In this document: one piece after another, positions 38,001 to 45,010 of the stretch
Layout of the letters: each line of letters opens with the position of its first letter
Numbering within the stretch: the stretch's first letter is position 1
Origin: Spisula solida
Taxonomy: Eukaryota; Mollusca; Bivalvia; Venerida; Mactridae
Direction: 5' to 3'
Assembly: GCA_947247005.1 (NCBI GenBank)
Contig: OX365955.1
Location: 41,023,822-41,087,821, forward strand
DNA: 64,000 nucleotides
Notes under the pieces: generated by a model
What the model was told of the DNA's origin: nothing
Database searches by the model: none
Seen by the model: the letters and a program-made list of their open reading frames with translations, nothing else
Made by a program: the position numbers and the translations under genes

Positions 38001-39315
38001 CCTGGGGCAGGAATTGATGTTCGTGATTCTGGCGTTTGTTGTGATAAGTGTGTATAATTCAGCTATGAAGTGTTAATATATCGTGAAAGTAAAATATATT
38101 AGCCGCATGATGGTACGTAACATAGCATTTGAATGAATAATAAACACATCACTTGTCGACAATTCTTGTTTGTGACTTGTCATAAACAGGTAAGCAGTGG
38201 TAAAATCTGATTTGGCTGGGGGAGTGTTTGGTCCAAATAGGGTACATGCAAATCATTCCAATGGTTGTTTGTAAACTCCCGATTTTTTAAAGAGGGCCGT
38301 TTAGCCTTTAGGTTAGTCCAAGGTCTTGGACACGGCAGTGTAAATAAAAGACCATTTAGTTATGGTATACAGAACTAGCCTGTACACCTACAAGTTTGTG
38401 CATCTTATATTTGAAATGGGCGCATCTGCTCAAAAACAAACACACTGGCATCAACCATGTGATAAACTATATCAATTATCTGTCTATTAACAAATTCGAA
38501 CAAAAAGTTGAATGTCAAACTGCAAAAACTTGCAAAATCGGCCTCAATGTTACATGCAGTCTGCAGTTTTAATATAAACATTTTTGACCTATAAGTTTGT
38601 GCACATAAACTGATGACGTCATTAGGATCGCACAGGAAGGATATTGCCATTAAAAAGTTTTGTAAAATCAAGTTTTATCAATTGTCTGTAAGTAAGCGCC
38701 ATTTTCCAATTGTAGATTTATCGTATCTAATGCAAATTTTGAGGAAAACAAATGTCACCCTAATTCGCGAAGCGGTAATTAGGGAAAAAGTAAAATTGGT
38801 GCTCGGACAAAACCCACCCGTGAACGTAATAAACCCGTTTTTGTGGCATCTGTTTGCATTTTTAAGCTGGATAAATGTCTTTTTAATAACTTAAAATGAA
38901 TTTGGACACAAAAATGAGACTTTTAGCAAAGAAATGAACGTTTTACTAAAATGCACGAACTTGTAGGAATGCACGAAGTTATAGGAATAGAGGCTACCTT
39001 TACTGGCTTTAGCTGTTTAGGTATCCTCAAGTTTGGGCCGTTTTGGTACATTGATTTTCATAATCTGTAAATTCACAGAATACAAAATCTGTAATTTTCA
39101 GATATTGTGTAAATTTACGGATGATCTGTAATTTTATGTAACACTTTCCTAAACCTGATAAAATCGCATTCGAGGGCCTGTGGACAGGTGGATGAAGCAG
39201 AAATTTGTGAATCTTTACTTTTGGCAAGTAGCCTACGTACATGTATCTAACAACAAATTCACACACACATACAATAACGCCACAATAACTTAAACTTACC
39301 AGAAATTATTGTCAT
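12083..39315 (-). CDS. ARHGEF39: ARHGEF39-like Rho guanine nucleotide exchange factor, 11-exon gene model
   Basis: Dbl-family exchange factors load GTP onto Rho GTPases through a DH domain; the PH domain assists at membranes. Coding exons (minus, transcript order): 39315-39300, 35511-35321, 33492-33277, 32579-32461, 31530-31460, 21009-20846, 18799-18605, 17884-17796, 16609-16504, 13535-13377, 12432-12083. Every junction is GT-AG and all phases join, giving about 559 codons. DH spans about residues 46-225, with ELFETEKTYLQHL (52-64) and LLITPVQRIPRYKLLLEDLL (171-190), the conserved first and last helices. PH spans about 245-355, with RMFFLFSDLIIYGKP and the closing tryptophan W345 in DALCWVDVMETAIR. 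The MFFLF...KP stretch, the loop before it and the LLL...W ending resemble vertebrate ARHGEF39, which is about 335 aa; this protein adds about 200 residues (355-559), basic then acidic. The DH-PH assignment is firm. The first exon and the 3' end are less certain. Rho specificity cannot be read from sequence. Confidence 0.85.
12628..12894. mobile_element. MITE family E
   Basis: CAGGGGTTCTACTGAGG to GCAGGACCCCTG, 6-bp duplication TCTAAT. It sits inside a family U repeat whose unoccupied form is at 11290-11310. Confidence 0.85.
13124..13362. mobile_element. MITE in intron 10 (TCAAAGCACTTAAGG ends)
   Basis: The left end GGTATTGTTTCATCAAAGCA is inverted at the right end (TGCTTTGATAAAACAGTACC). 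It stops 15 bases short of the exon 10 donor side, so it forms the start of intron 10. Confidence 0.7.
13377..13535 (-). CDS. ARHGEF39: Rho-GEF exon 10, Ser/Pro-rich extension
   Basis: Acceptor TTTTGTACAG, donor GTATGT, 53 codons, phase 0 at both ends. It contains TTASPLRSPLRAL and CLTPRRNSKLSETEEVEP, with several S/T-P sites that look like proline-directed kinase sites, and an acidic end. No domain is recognised. It is kept as coding because both splice signals are good and the frame continues from exon 9 and into exon 11. Confidence 0.75.
13685..13943. mobile_element. MITE family C, second copy
   Basis: CAGGCCCCGATCTCCCGAAA at left, CTTCGGGAGATCGGGCCCTG at right. Confidence 0.8.
14322..14580. 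mobile_element. Element D, second copy
   Basis: AACAAGTAATTAAGAATTCC to ACCGGTAGGGGACTAA, with the microsatellite reduced to a few GACGG units. Confidence 0.8.
15736..15905 (+). mobile_element. SINE 3' half (5'-truncated)
   Basis: AGAACCAAGGAATCTATTTG through GTCCCGTCCCTTGAAGTGG and TTCATTGGCCAATATGGAAG matches the 3' half of the tRNA-headed SINE at 42181-42530. The missing 5' half fits the truncation usual for retroposons. Confidence 0.6.
15928..16195. mobile_element. MITE family B
   Basis: CAGGGGTGTCAAC to TTGACACCCCTG, 6-bp duplication TAGTGA. Confidence 0.85.
16223..16482. mobile_element. MITE family E beside exon 9
   Basis: CAGGGGTACTACTAAAGC to GTAGGACCCCTG. It ends 22 bases from exon 9, inside intron 9. 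Confidence 0.8.
16504..16609 (-). CDS. ARHGEF39: Rho-GEF exon 9, basic C-terminal extension
   Basis: Acceptor CTATTACAG, donor GTAAGA. The first base completes the arginine from exon 8; the remaining 35 codons are strongly basic (KLNVNRQTLRKPSSNKVPVR, then MRLRDRKKDQK), suitable for a nuclear signal or acidic-lipid contact. No domain is recognised. A MITE copy ends 13 bases inside the downstream side of this region (16482). Confidence 0.75.
16657..16939. mobile_element. Element D, third copy
   Basis: AACAAGTAATTAAGAATTGC to ACCGATAGGGGACTAA; followed directly by the 5' end of the element seen at 8712. Confidence 0.8.
17391..17655. mobile_element. MITE family B
   Basis: CAGGGATGTAAACGGGGC to TTGACACCCCTG, 6-bp duplication GTCAAT. 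Confidence 0.85.
17796..17884 (-). CDS. ARHGEF39: Rho-GEF exon 8, last PH strands and C-terminal helix
   Basis: Acceptor ATATTTACAG, donor GTAATA, phase 0 in and phase 2 out. Reads ISCKDENLLLHCNDAQDALC WVDVMETAIR. The tryptophan is the near-invariant residue of the PH C-terminal helix. In vertebrate ARHGEF39 the protein ends shortly after this point. Confidence 0.9.
17936..18280. mobile_element. MITE with CAGGGCTTTTTTTC ends
   Basis: CAGGGCTTTTTTTCGCTG at left and AGTGAAAAAAAGCCCTG at right; 5-bp duplication TTAGC. The interior repeats AATTGTGAA and GAGGGGCC-like motifs. Confidence 0.85.
18605..18799 (-). CDS. ARHGEF39: Rho-GEF exon 7, PH domain core
   Basis: Acceptor ATATTACAG, donor GTAAGT, 65 codons, phase 0 at both ends. 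It reads MSRKGGKSMERMFFLFSDLI followed by IYGKPKLLDSGKNSFSCCCM and LRHCQVEKVLGS. The residues around MFFLFSDLIIYGKP match the ARHGEF39 PH domain in order and spacing. Confidence 0.9.
18857..19113. repeat. GGTCACAGTGACC repeat family, copy
   Basis: ACAAGAGATGTTTGTAAAAC through GTCACAGTGACCTTGAC and GTGCAAAGCAATATATACCC to GGGGACATAA. Confidence 0.7.
19883..20131. mobile_element. MITE family E
   Basis: CAGGGGTCTTACTCAATCC to GTAGGACCCTTG, 5-bp duplication TCTAT. Confidence 0.8.
20376..20784. repeat. 27-bp minisatellite, about 15 copies
   Basis: The unit is CTAGACCAATGGGGCTGG plus TCCTAACCC. Because 27 is a multiple of three, long frames stay open on both strands (plus: MGLVLTPRP repeats; minus: RTSPIGLGV repeats). 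These are repeat artefacts rather than genes, but the minus frame connects to exon 6. Confidence 0.9.
20846..21009 (-). CDS. ARHGEF39: Rho-GEF exon 6, DH-PH linker and first PH strand
   Basis: Acceptor ATATTTCAG, donor GTTGGT. Reads EAAKQVGDIAMHINEHVRQN, then the linker LEIQNSFDSS and REFIKEGKLTK, where F.KEGKL is the usual first strand of a PH domain. The donor is weak, and its frame stays open into the intron and into a 27-bp minisatellite about 60 bases away. Confidence 0.9.
22021..22275. mobile_element. MITE family B
   Basis: CAGGGGTGTCAACAGAGCC to TTGACACCCCTG, 5-bp duplication TTAGG. Confidence 0.85.
22876..23413. mobile_element. TTAA-flanked element with perfect 32-bp palindrome
   Basis: Inverted ends AGGGACTGCCTCACG and CGTGAGGCAGCACCT lie between two TTAA sites (22872-22875, 23414-23417), the target of piggyBac and Kolobok elements. 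A perfect 32-bp palindrome sits at 23049-23080, centred on TATTAATA. Non-coding, 538 bp. Confidence 0.8.
23726..23993. mobile_element. MITE family B, diverged
   Basis: CAGTGGTGTCAATAAGGCC to ATTGACACCCATG; internal sequence as in the other B copies but the CCGGAATTCCGG palindrome is degraded. No clear duplication. Confidence 0.75.
24073..24407. mobile_element. Paired-palindrome element, inverted copy 2
   Basis: Reverse-complement counterpart of 7411-7728, sharing GTAGCGTAATAAAGCCATTA and TTTTGATAATACACTAGTGT. Confidence 0.75.
24927..25913. mobile_element. CAGTG-type TIR element, copy 2, with internal insertion
   Basis: Both long arms of the element at 72-498 are present (24927-25200 and about 25748-25913), flanked by TTACA. 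About 545 bp of unrelated sequence is inserted between them, including a long hairpin. Confidence 0.85.
25598..25751. repeat. Long hairpin with GC-rich loop
   Basis: Arms of about 68 bp, outermost ATATTTGTTTGTTTTGATTG and its inverse, face each other across the loop CACTCGCGCTACGCGCTC. The plus-strand frame through it is an artefact of the palindrome. Confidence 0.85.
25974..26240. mobile_element. MITE family E
   Basis: CAGGGATTCTACTGAAGCC to TAGAACCCCTG, 6-bp duplication CTTATA; retains the CCGGAATTCCGG palindrome, linking families B and E. Confidence 0.85.
26827..30022. mobile_element. 3.2-kb TIR element carrying a 59-bp satellite array
   Basis: Ends CAGTGATTTTTTTCGCTTC and GAAGGAAAAAAATCACTG, flanked by a 5-bp duplication ACATC. 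A subterminal motif (ACCGGGTGTAAC / GTTACACCGGT) is also inverted. Most of the interior (about 27110-29960) is tandem repeat. It lies in the 10.4-kb intron 5 of the Rho-GEF gene. Confidence 0.85.
27590..29740. repeat. 59-bp hairpin satellite, about 36 copies
   Basis: The unit contains GTAGACTAGGCCTCTTCTTC, CCCCACCTCTGTATTAAGAA and AGTTAGGTGGGGGATAAA. GGTGGGGG and CCCCCACC within each unit are complementary, so each copy can fold. Variant units recur in blocks: a three-unit motif repeats at about 28265-28610, and about 27830-28030 recurs at about 28655-28855. Confidence 0.95.
30056..30256 (-). mobile_element. tRNA-headed SINE (minus)
   Basis: On the minus strand GCCAAGTGTTTAGGGCGTCC and GGTTCGAATCC sit at A-box and B-box spacing, followed by a tRNA-unrelated body ending AGTCACCCC-inverse. 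The tRNA part does not form a full acceptor stem, so it is a SINE head and not a tRNA gene. Confidence 0.7.
31159..31414. mobile_element. MITE family B
   Basis: CAGGGGTGTCAACAGGCCC to TTGACACCCCTG; imperfect duplication CACTTTA/CACTATA. It ends 46 bases from exon 5, inside intron 5. Confidence 0.8.
31460..31530 (-). CDS. ARHGEF39: Rho-GEF exon 5, end of the long DH helix
   Basis: Acceptor TTTATTTGTAG, donor GTTTGT (weak after the second base). Its first base completes the arginine of IPR, then it reads YKLLLEDLLENTNPNHHDYT QLK, continuing the DH helix. It leaves one base (G) that exon 6 completes to glutamate. The intron that follows is 10.4 kb and contains the 59-bp array transposon. Confidence 0.9.
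31964..32004. repeat. (TTAC)n microsatellite
   Basis: About ten copies of TTAC. Confidence 0.9.
32461..32579 (-). CDS. ARHGEF39: Rho-GEF exon 4, DH conserved region 3
   Basis: Acceptor ATTATTTTAG, donor GTAAGG, phase 0 in and phase 2 out. It encodes ESLQKNEQFAEFIRTQE and then GLKIGALLITPVQRIPR. The TPVQRIPRY motif, completed by exon 5, is the most conserved DH helix and contacts the GTPase switch regions. Confidence 0.92.
32728..33082. mobile_element. Element D split by a truncated MITE B
   Basis: D-type sequence (AATTGCAAGC, GTTGCTATGGCAACTGC) is followed at 32898 by CAGGGGTGTCAACAGGGCC, the start of a family B MITE that breaks off at about 33060. D's terminal AACCTGTAGTGGACTAA then resumes. 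Confidence 0.7.
33277..33492 (-). CDS. ARHGEF39: Rho-GEF exon 3, central DH domain
   Basis: Acceptor GATTTTCAG, donor GTAATT, exactly 72 codons, phase 0 at both ends. It reads FFEFPLRFNCLVTDRAHSQ, continues LFSNLEQILEVNTKLLEYME and then FLGPFLKLYSMYANNHRQA. This is the usual middle of a DH domain (LFSNLEQI...L...LE; F..FLKLYS.Y..N). Confidence 0.9.
34532..35244. mobile_element. ACAAG-headed element with 155-bp tandem core
   Basis: Begins ACAAGAGCCATCAGTGACAG; a core of about 155 bp (AAATTACAAAGGGGAATAAC, then GAGTTATGGTTCTTGTGCAC) is repeated about four times; ends with TGCTCCCCCG/CAGGGAGCATTAAA. Lies in intron 2. Confidence 0.85.
35321..35511 (-). CDS. ARHGEF39: Rho-GEF exon 2, N-terminus and first DH helix
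   Basis: The acceptor is a T-rich tract ending TTTTTAG (35513-35512) and the donor GTAATT follows at 35320. The 63 full codons give an acidic leader, then a charged helix (EERKERRRKK) running into ELFETEKTYLQHLSLAHK, the classic start of a DH domain (conserved region 1). The exon ends in phase 0 and joins exon 3 directly. Confidence 0.85.
35766..35956. mobile_element. Decayed MITE (GGTTGCCACAG / GTGGCCACCCTG)
   Basis: The ends TGGTTGCCACAG and AGTGGCCACCCTGCCA are imperfectly inverted. The minus-strand frame across it is not convincing as coding. Confidence 0.45.
35957..39299. other. Intron 1 of the Rho-GEF gene, mostly unique sequence
   Basis: No exon, tRNA or clear transposon was recognised in this stretch. 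Short open frames (37250-37504, 38613-38894) lack splice signals and family resemblance. Confidence 0.4.
39300..39315 (-). CDS. ARHGEF39: Rho-GEF exon 1 (start codon exon)
   Basis: Sixteen coding bases, ATG ACA ATA ATT TCT G, followed by a perfect GTAAGT donor at 39299-39294. They leave phase 1, which is what exon 2 needs (it opens with two bases, TA), so the join reads MTIISVLSEIAEV. Exon 2 has no ATG of its own, so an upstream start exon is required. An ETS-type motif lies about 85 bp upstream. A short upstream ORF ends TAATG, overlapping this ATG. The phase match alone would occur by chance one time in three, so this exon is probable rather than proven. Confidence 0.5.
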
Positions 39316-39512
39316 TAATAATGCGTAATAACTGTTGATGTTACTGTTATTTCATAATTTGTACGAAAATATGTTTTCAAAATTCGCTGACATTTGACAC
39401 TTCCGGTCATTCGGAGCACCTCGTACAATTCTGCTGTAGATCATATCTGGCGATAGACTGGTACCACGTGTCCTACTCTAAAATATTAGGACAGGTATGG
39501 ACTAATTTGACC
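39316..39512. promoter_or_regulatory. Candidate divergent promoter with ETS motif and E-box
   Basis: Between the Rho-GEF start codon (39315, minus) and the plus-strand ATG (39513) lie an ETS/GABP-type motif ACTTCCGG (39399-39406) and a palindromic E-box CACGTG (39465-39470). Short head-to-head intervals with these motifs are typical of TATA-less divergent promoters. No transcription start can be fixed from sequence alone. Confidence 0.45.
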
Positions 39513-39660
39513 ATGACCTTCAATGAGCGGAAGTGCTCTTCAGTAATTACATATGGCCGTTCTAAACAACAAGAAATACGTCGATTTGAAGCGGTTGAGA
39601 GGCGATTTATCATGTATTTGATTGATTCAGCTAACCTAGAGGGAAAGATAATGTTTCACG
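39513..39660 (+). CDS. Candidate first coding exon, unknown protein
   Basis: ATG at 39513 opens 49 codons reading MTFNERKCSSVITYGRSKQQ and on to FEAVERRFIMYLIDSANLEG, ending at a perfect GTAAGT donor (39661). The piece has amphipathic helical character and no stop. No family is recognised. A competing donor, GACAG before GTATGG (39496), would place this exon inside an intron. Confidence 0.35.
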
Positions 39661-40089
39661 GTAAGTTGATACCTAGTTTTACGAAGAATATGTAGTATTT
39701 TAGAGGCTTTAGAGCGGTAGATCTATTCAAAAATGCGCGGGTCTTGGATTTTGCAATATGCGGTCCCTTAAAATCGCGTCATCTGCTATTTTCTGTTTAC
39801 TAATATTGACATTCATTCTGTTAGGTATAATCTTTCCTTCCGATATCGCCAAGCGCATTTTGCCATTCCAGTTATATTCGGTCATCACTTACTAAGATCA
39901 CTAGCCCTCTAAAGTCAATTAACTGATTAATTTGTTAATTCGGACAGTGTTCATTGAGACTGACTGATTGGTGGAGAATCCAGGATAAACCCTCTTGATT
40001 AAGGCTAGCCAGTCATATCATCGTGACAAGTAGCCAGCAGTTATGCATTATGCCATAGCTTAAAGCAAGGGATATAATAAGACTTTGCA

Positions 40090-40345
40090 GTACCATTTTT
40101 GACAGCTGGTGTATTGCGGCCTGGGATCAAACCTGAGACCACTCACACTCGGGACACAAAGGGACGCTCTGTCTCAAGGCTATCAAGGTCTGAGTCTCAA
40201 TGCTACAGCTTATGTGGAAGAGTGAGAAAAAGCTAGCCTGACTTAGGCTTGAACCCAGGACACTTCACTTGCTGGGTGAATGCTCTTCTGACCCTGTTGG
40301 TGGACAGTACCCAGTCATACTATCCAGTCAGTGATAATGTGTGAG
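40090..40345 (-). mobile_element. tRNA-related SINE, tandem copy 1
   Basis: Shares GGCCTGGGATCAAACCTGAG and TTGAACCC...GGGTGAATGCTCTTCTGA with the next copy. Both carry two B-box-like motifs, so the unit looks dimeric. Confidence 0.6.
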
Positions 40346-40620
40346 CCAGCAGTCAGATGGAACTTGCTATGCTGAGCTTCAAGCAATGGAATACCAGACA
40401 ACCAGTACCATTTTTGACAACAGCATACTGTGGCCTGGGATCAAACCTGAGACACTCTTCCTTAAGGCTATCAAAGTCTTTTTCTCTATGCTACTGCTTT
40501 TGTTACTGGATCACCTGTGAGAAAAATGTTCAGCCTGACTGGGAATTGAACCCAAGACCGTTCGCTTGCAGGGTGAATGCTCTTCTGATTGAGCTATCTG
40601 GTCACTTGCATGCTGTCTCA
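40346..40620 (-). mobile_element. tRNA-related SINE, tandem copy 2
   Basis: The minus strand at about 40610-40535 reads TAGCTCAATCAGAAGAGC (A box), an anticodon-like loop CCTGCAA, and GGTTCAATTCC (B box). It resembles tRNA-Ala(TGC), but the acceptor arms do not pair. Confidence 0.65.
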
Positions 40621-41113
40621 TCCATACTGTTAGCAGGTTTAGACCATGACACTTAATTGAACCAATCCTCAGCACTCAGAATAAAACTAAGATAAGAATT
40701 ATTTTGAGTCGGCAAGATAATCAAACTTATAAGTAAACATAAGCTCATGTGAGCTTTTGAAACTACCTGCACAGTTCAGAAATGAATAAGCATATCAGCT
40801 TTTCTACCACTCATTCTATGAACTGGCTGGCATAGGGCTTTAGCGCGGAGCACTGAGTTCAGGTAATGAACTGTGTAGTATCGATTTTACTAGAAAAAGA
40901 CGGAGAATGGGACTAGATCTGTTTGTGTCAGTTTATCAGCCGGCTAAGTCCTGCATGAGTTGTTGTACACCTATAATGATTAGGGAATGTAGATTCCTTT
41001 TTTAATCATCATACCAACATTTTACGCTAAAAACATTTCTGGTTCGTGGACCATATATTCATTACTTACAAAGTTAGCTGTTAGTTACCTAAAAAATATT
41101 TTATTGTTCATAG

Positions 41114-41222
41114 CTGATAGACTCACTGAGTGGAATTGTGATGGTGGTGATCCTTTTAATGATGGATGTCATCAGAAATAGTTAACAACTGACCAAGTGG
41201 TGAAACAAGCATACAAAATGGA
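41114..41222 (+). CDS. Candidate second exon of the plus-strand gene, with in-frame TAG
   Basis: A weak acceptor (ATTGTTCATAG) and a GTAAGT donor at 41223 bound it. Joined to the phase-1 end of the previous exon it reads ADRLTEWNCDGGDPFNDGCH QK, then TAG (41179-41181). The same frame continues LTTDQVVKQAYKM up to the donor and is the frame that stays open in the next candidate exon. Either the protein ends here at about 72 aa, or this is a decayed or misassembled exon. Confidence 0.25.
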
Positions 41223-41551
41223 GTAAGTAAAATTTTATTTGGTGCCAAAGTTTATTCATTTGGCAAGTAATAGTTCTATATTTCTACCTTATATTTTAAA
41301 CATACTGCAGTTAATGCAAACTATACAGATCTGCTATAAATGAATTTGCAGCTACCTTGGTTTAGCAAACATTGATCAACCTTTGAAATGCAAGATTAGT
41401 ATCCAATAGTCACTGATTGCGCTACAAATTTTACTAGCAACAAAGTGGGAAAAACTTTTTTAAAAAATCAATGTATGTGCTTGTAGCAATATTGGCAAAT
41501 TCATAACCATGGAATAAAATCTACAATTGTTGAAATCTAAGTGCTTATACA

Positions 41552-41800
41552 GGTACCTGTGGCTGATTGATTAAAGTGTCTGCCTTGGAACAGAAAGGTT
41601 GTTTGTTTGAATCCCAGTAGGGGTCCATTGATTCAATATGACTGTCTGGTGAGCACCTGGGTAGGTAAATAAATTCATAATGGTTAATGTTTGCATACCT
41701 ACCAGGTAGATGGTACCTGACATTAAAAGGTAAGTGTCAGGAATGTCGGCATGTATTTGCTAAATAGGTTGGCCCCTTAATTCGGGAACATAAACACTTT
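41552..41800 (+). mobile_element. tRNA-headed SINE (plus)
   Basis: GGCTGATTGATTAAAGTGTC and GTTTGAATCCC have A/B-box spacing. The body contains CTGGTGAGCACCTGGGTAGG. Confidence 0.6.
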
Positions 41801-41879
41801 GAGGACTGCATTTAATCAATAATATATTCAGCATTCTTTATTCTCCAGTGACATCCAAGAAGAGACCTCACTAGTCTAT

Positions 41880-42020
41880 GCAGAAAAAAATTGAAGTTGA
41901 TGTACATAGTAGGTGTAGCTCTACTGACTGATGCCTATAGTCTTTGTATCTCTCAGGTATGTGGTTGTTCTTCACACTGCTAGGTGATGGCATCATACAG
42001 TACAGGTTCGAATGTCACTA
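41880..42020 (+). mobile_element. Degenerate tRNA-headed SINE fragment
   Basis: A B-box-like CAGGTTCGAATGTCAC follows a weak A-box region. Confidence 0.35.
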
Positions 42021-42180
42021 TAGGAGTGCAAAATATTGATAAATAATGAACTTTCTTGATGTGAACGTCTACCGGTTTGCAATGCTTTGCTGTTGGACAC
42101 TATTAGACCATTCTGCCTTAAATTTTGTATCCAAAATTTCAATTATATTTGGTGTTTTGAAACTTTACTCAAACGTTTCT

Positions 42181-42530
42181 AACGGTGGTCGAGTGTTAAG
42201 CGCTCTCGACTACTAATATAGAGGTTCCTGGTTTGAATCTACACCAGGACACTGGAAATTTCAGAAATGCTTATCAGTGTTTTCCACCAACAAGAGATGA
42301 ACTGGTCGGAAACCCAGAGGTAGTCTTACATGTATTGGTGCTATACCCCGAGCATGGTAAAGAACCAAGGAGTCTATTCAGAAATAGCTAGGCGAGTAGC
42401 CTAGATTCCTTGTTTCACACAAACTTTCAGTCTCTTCCCTCGAAGCCGGTGGTCATTGACCAATTAGGAAGGGATAAAACCAAATAGCCACTAACTACGA
42501 CTGTCCAAGTAGAATGCAAAAAAATGTAAT
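42181..42530 (+). mobile_element. tRNA-headed SINE, full-length
   Basis: GGTGGTCGAGTGTTAAGCGC and CCTGGTTTGAATCTACACC form a Ser/Leu-like tRNA head; the body contains AAAGAACCAAGGAGTCTATT and it ends in an A-rich tail (GCAAAAAAATG). A 5'-truncated relative is at 15736-15905. Confidence 0.75.
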
Positions 42531-42599
42531 TTTCAATTTTTAACAGTAATGGTGTATGAAAATATTACCAGTGTGGAATTATGTAATTATAATTATGCA

Positions 42600-42776
42600 C
42601 GTCACACTTTCAGTCTGTCCATTCTGTCTGGACAAAATTTGTCTGCACTATTTCTATGTTAGCATTAATTGGTGTAATTTCCAACAAACCCTCACACTAC
42701 TCAGAAACTAACAATACTGTATTGGGGCAGTGTCTAGGTATTTTCATCCCATTTCAATGATAGCTCTTGTTTGAAA
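42600..42776 (-). repeat. ACAAGAGC-headed repeat fragment (minus)
   Basis: The minus strand begins ACAAGAGCTATCATTGAAAT at 42773, similar to the heads at 34532 and 44085. Confidence 0.5.
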
Positions 42777-42811
42777 TGCTGTATTATACATGCATTCTAT
42801 TTATCTTACAG

Positions 42812-42881
42812 ATCAACACCAACTGTAACTGAAGATTTTAGAAATTCCAGGTCCAGGAAAAAAAGAAAATCAATTTACTGA
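42812..42881 (+). CDS. Candidate third exon of the plus-strand gene
   Basis: The acceptor TTTATCTTACAG (to 42811) opens STPTVTEDFRNSRSRKKRKS IY and stops at TGA (42879-42881). Its phase fits the preceding donor, giving KMESTPTV across the join. The end is arginine/lysine-rich. It is only translated if the TAG in the previous exon is bypassed or absent. Confidence 0.2.
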
Positions 42882-43394
42882 TCCACACAATTTTGGAAAT
42901 CATTATTTGTGCCAATGAGGTTCTTGGGTGAATTCACACTGAAGACAAAATAGCGCAATGTTGGAACACTTCATCAAGTTTATATTAGTTACTAGATGAA
43001 GTTGAGGATAGACTTTTGTCCTGTCTATATGTACAGCAAGAAAATCTGACAGCACAGACTGTTATTGAAAAGGAACTTTCCAAAAATAATAGAACATTCC
43101 AGATACTATATTGAATGGGTGTTTCTATGTAATTTCTCTGATTCATACAAACATGTATATAAAAACATAGAAATATGATCCGACTGGGGGTCTTGACAGA
43201 CAGGGTTTGGTAAAGTGGTCTTTGTTTGCAGGTGGTTTTTATCACAAGTTTGTATTTTGCAAGGTTTGCACTGGCCTTGAAAAGTCCTTGAATTTGGTTT
43301 CAACCATAAAGTATACTTTAATTAAGTGTTGCCTAGAACAAATGCCAAAATTGTGCTTGAATTTAGCAGAAAATCCTTGAATTTAGGCAAACAG

Positions 43395-44085
43395 CTTTAA
43401 ATATCCATAAAAAGTATATGGATGTTGTCAAAATAACACATTTTCAATATTTTGTTTACTTTCATTCATATTGCATTTAAACTTAGCACACATATTTATT
43501 ATGATAAGTCAATCATACTAGACAAAGGTCATAACTCTATGATGATTAAATAAGGAGCCATGGCTCTTTTAACTTAGGTATTTTGGTTAAAGTTTTTTAA
43601 AAAGTTGAATAGTTTGTTTACTATCAATGCTATTGCATTGAAACTTGATTCACTTATTTATTGTTATTAGTCTCTAGGATGATTTTGTAAATTTGTTTGG
43701 CCCTTTTGAACTTATACATTTTGGTTAAAGTTAAATATTTTGTTTACTATCAAAGCTAGTGCATTGAGACACTTATTTATTGTCATTAGTGAACTCCACT
43801 AGATATGGGTCATAACTCTAGGATGATTTTGTAAGAAGTTATGACCCTTTGTAACTTTGACATTTTGGTTAAGTTTTTAATAAAGTTCAATATTTTGTTT
43901 ACTGTCAATGCTATTGTAATGTAACCTGGTAGTCATACTTAACATCATTAGTCAACTTTAACTGGACAATTTATATAATCATAGGATTATGGTGTAAGGA
44001 GTTATGGCCCATTTTGAACTTATACATTTTGGTCACTTAAAGCACTTGTGTATACTATCAACATCACACAGTAACAGCTCTTGTT
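43395..44085 (-). mobile_element. ACAAG-headed tandem-core element (minus)
   Basis: About four core repeats of about 150 bp (TTTTGTTTACTATCAATGCT, CATTTTGGTTAAAGTTTT) end at 44085 with AGCTCTTGT, the inverse of ACAAGAGCT. Non-coding. Confidence 0.75.
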
Positions 44086-44329
44086 TTCAATGTATGTTCA
44101 GTATTATTCATCTATATAAGATTACCAAAACATTATAAGATAGGCAGTCTTTGCAGACAGGTCATGTAATAGTGGTCTTTGCTCACATGTGGTTTAATTG
44201 TATTATCTGTAAGATGTTAATATATATGTAATCTGTATTTCCCATGTATTTCTCTGTGACTCACATATTAACCTGCATATTGTTATACATGTATTTGTGA
44301 TAATTAGGAAGTTTTCCCTCATCTGATTT

Positions 44330-45010
44330 TTTAGCTTGACTATTTGAAGAATATGAAGAGCTATTGTACTCGCCCATTCGTTGGCGTCCACATCACGCTC
44401 TTGATAAAGGTTTTTGGTGCAGGCTTCTATATTTGGCAATATCTTACATACTATCCATGCTATAGTATTGAAACTTACAACACTTATTTACCAACAAATG
44501 TCAACAGTACTGGTCAAGTTTAATAACTCCATTGTGATTTTGAAGCAGAGTTGTGCACCTTTTTAACTAGAATTTGTTTGGTTAAAATTTTGCATGCAGG
44601 TTTCATTCATACCATATCTCATATACTATCAATGATATAGTACTGTAACTTCCAAACTTGTTCATCATCATAAGTCAACAGTACTGGTCAAGTGCAATAA
44701 CTCCATTTTGATTTTAAGAAGAGCTATGCCCCTTTCTTACTTAGACATTTCTTGGTTAAAGTTTTATGTGCAAGATACATTCAGACCAATTATATCATAC
44801 TAGTATACTATCAATGATATTGCATTGAAACTAAGTTTTATACCTTACAGCCTGTTTTGAACTTAGATTTATGTGACAAATGACTGCGAATTTGGACTTG
44901 CATAAAATATCTTGATTAAGTTTTGTGTTTATGTTAACTTTTCCAAAAACTATTAAAGCTATTTGCTTTAAATCTTGTAGGATAAAGTGGTACCATTATC
45001 CAAACATGAA
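44330..45010. repeat. Tandem-core repeat (GAAGAGCTATTGTACTCGCC)
   Basis: It starts TTTAGCTTGACTATTTGAAG; the core of about 165 bp (CAGTACTGGTCAAGT, AATAACTCCATT, TACTATCAATGATATAGT) is repeated about three times. Confidence 0.7.

Noticed and set aside
40535..40610. tRNA-Ala(TGC) gene on the minus strand
   Set aside because: A and B boxes are good but the acceptor arms do not pair, and a diverged second copy lies 260 bp away; it is a SINE head.
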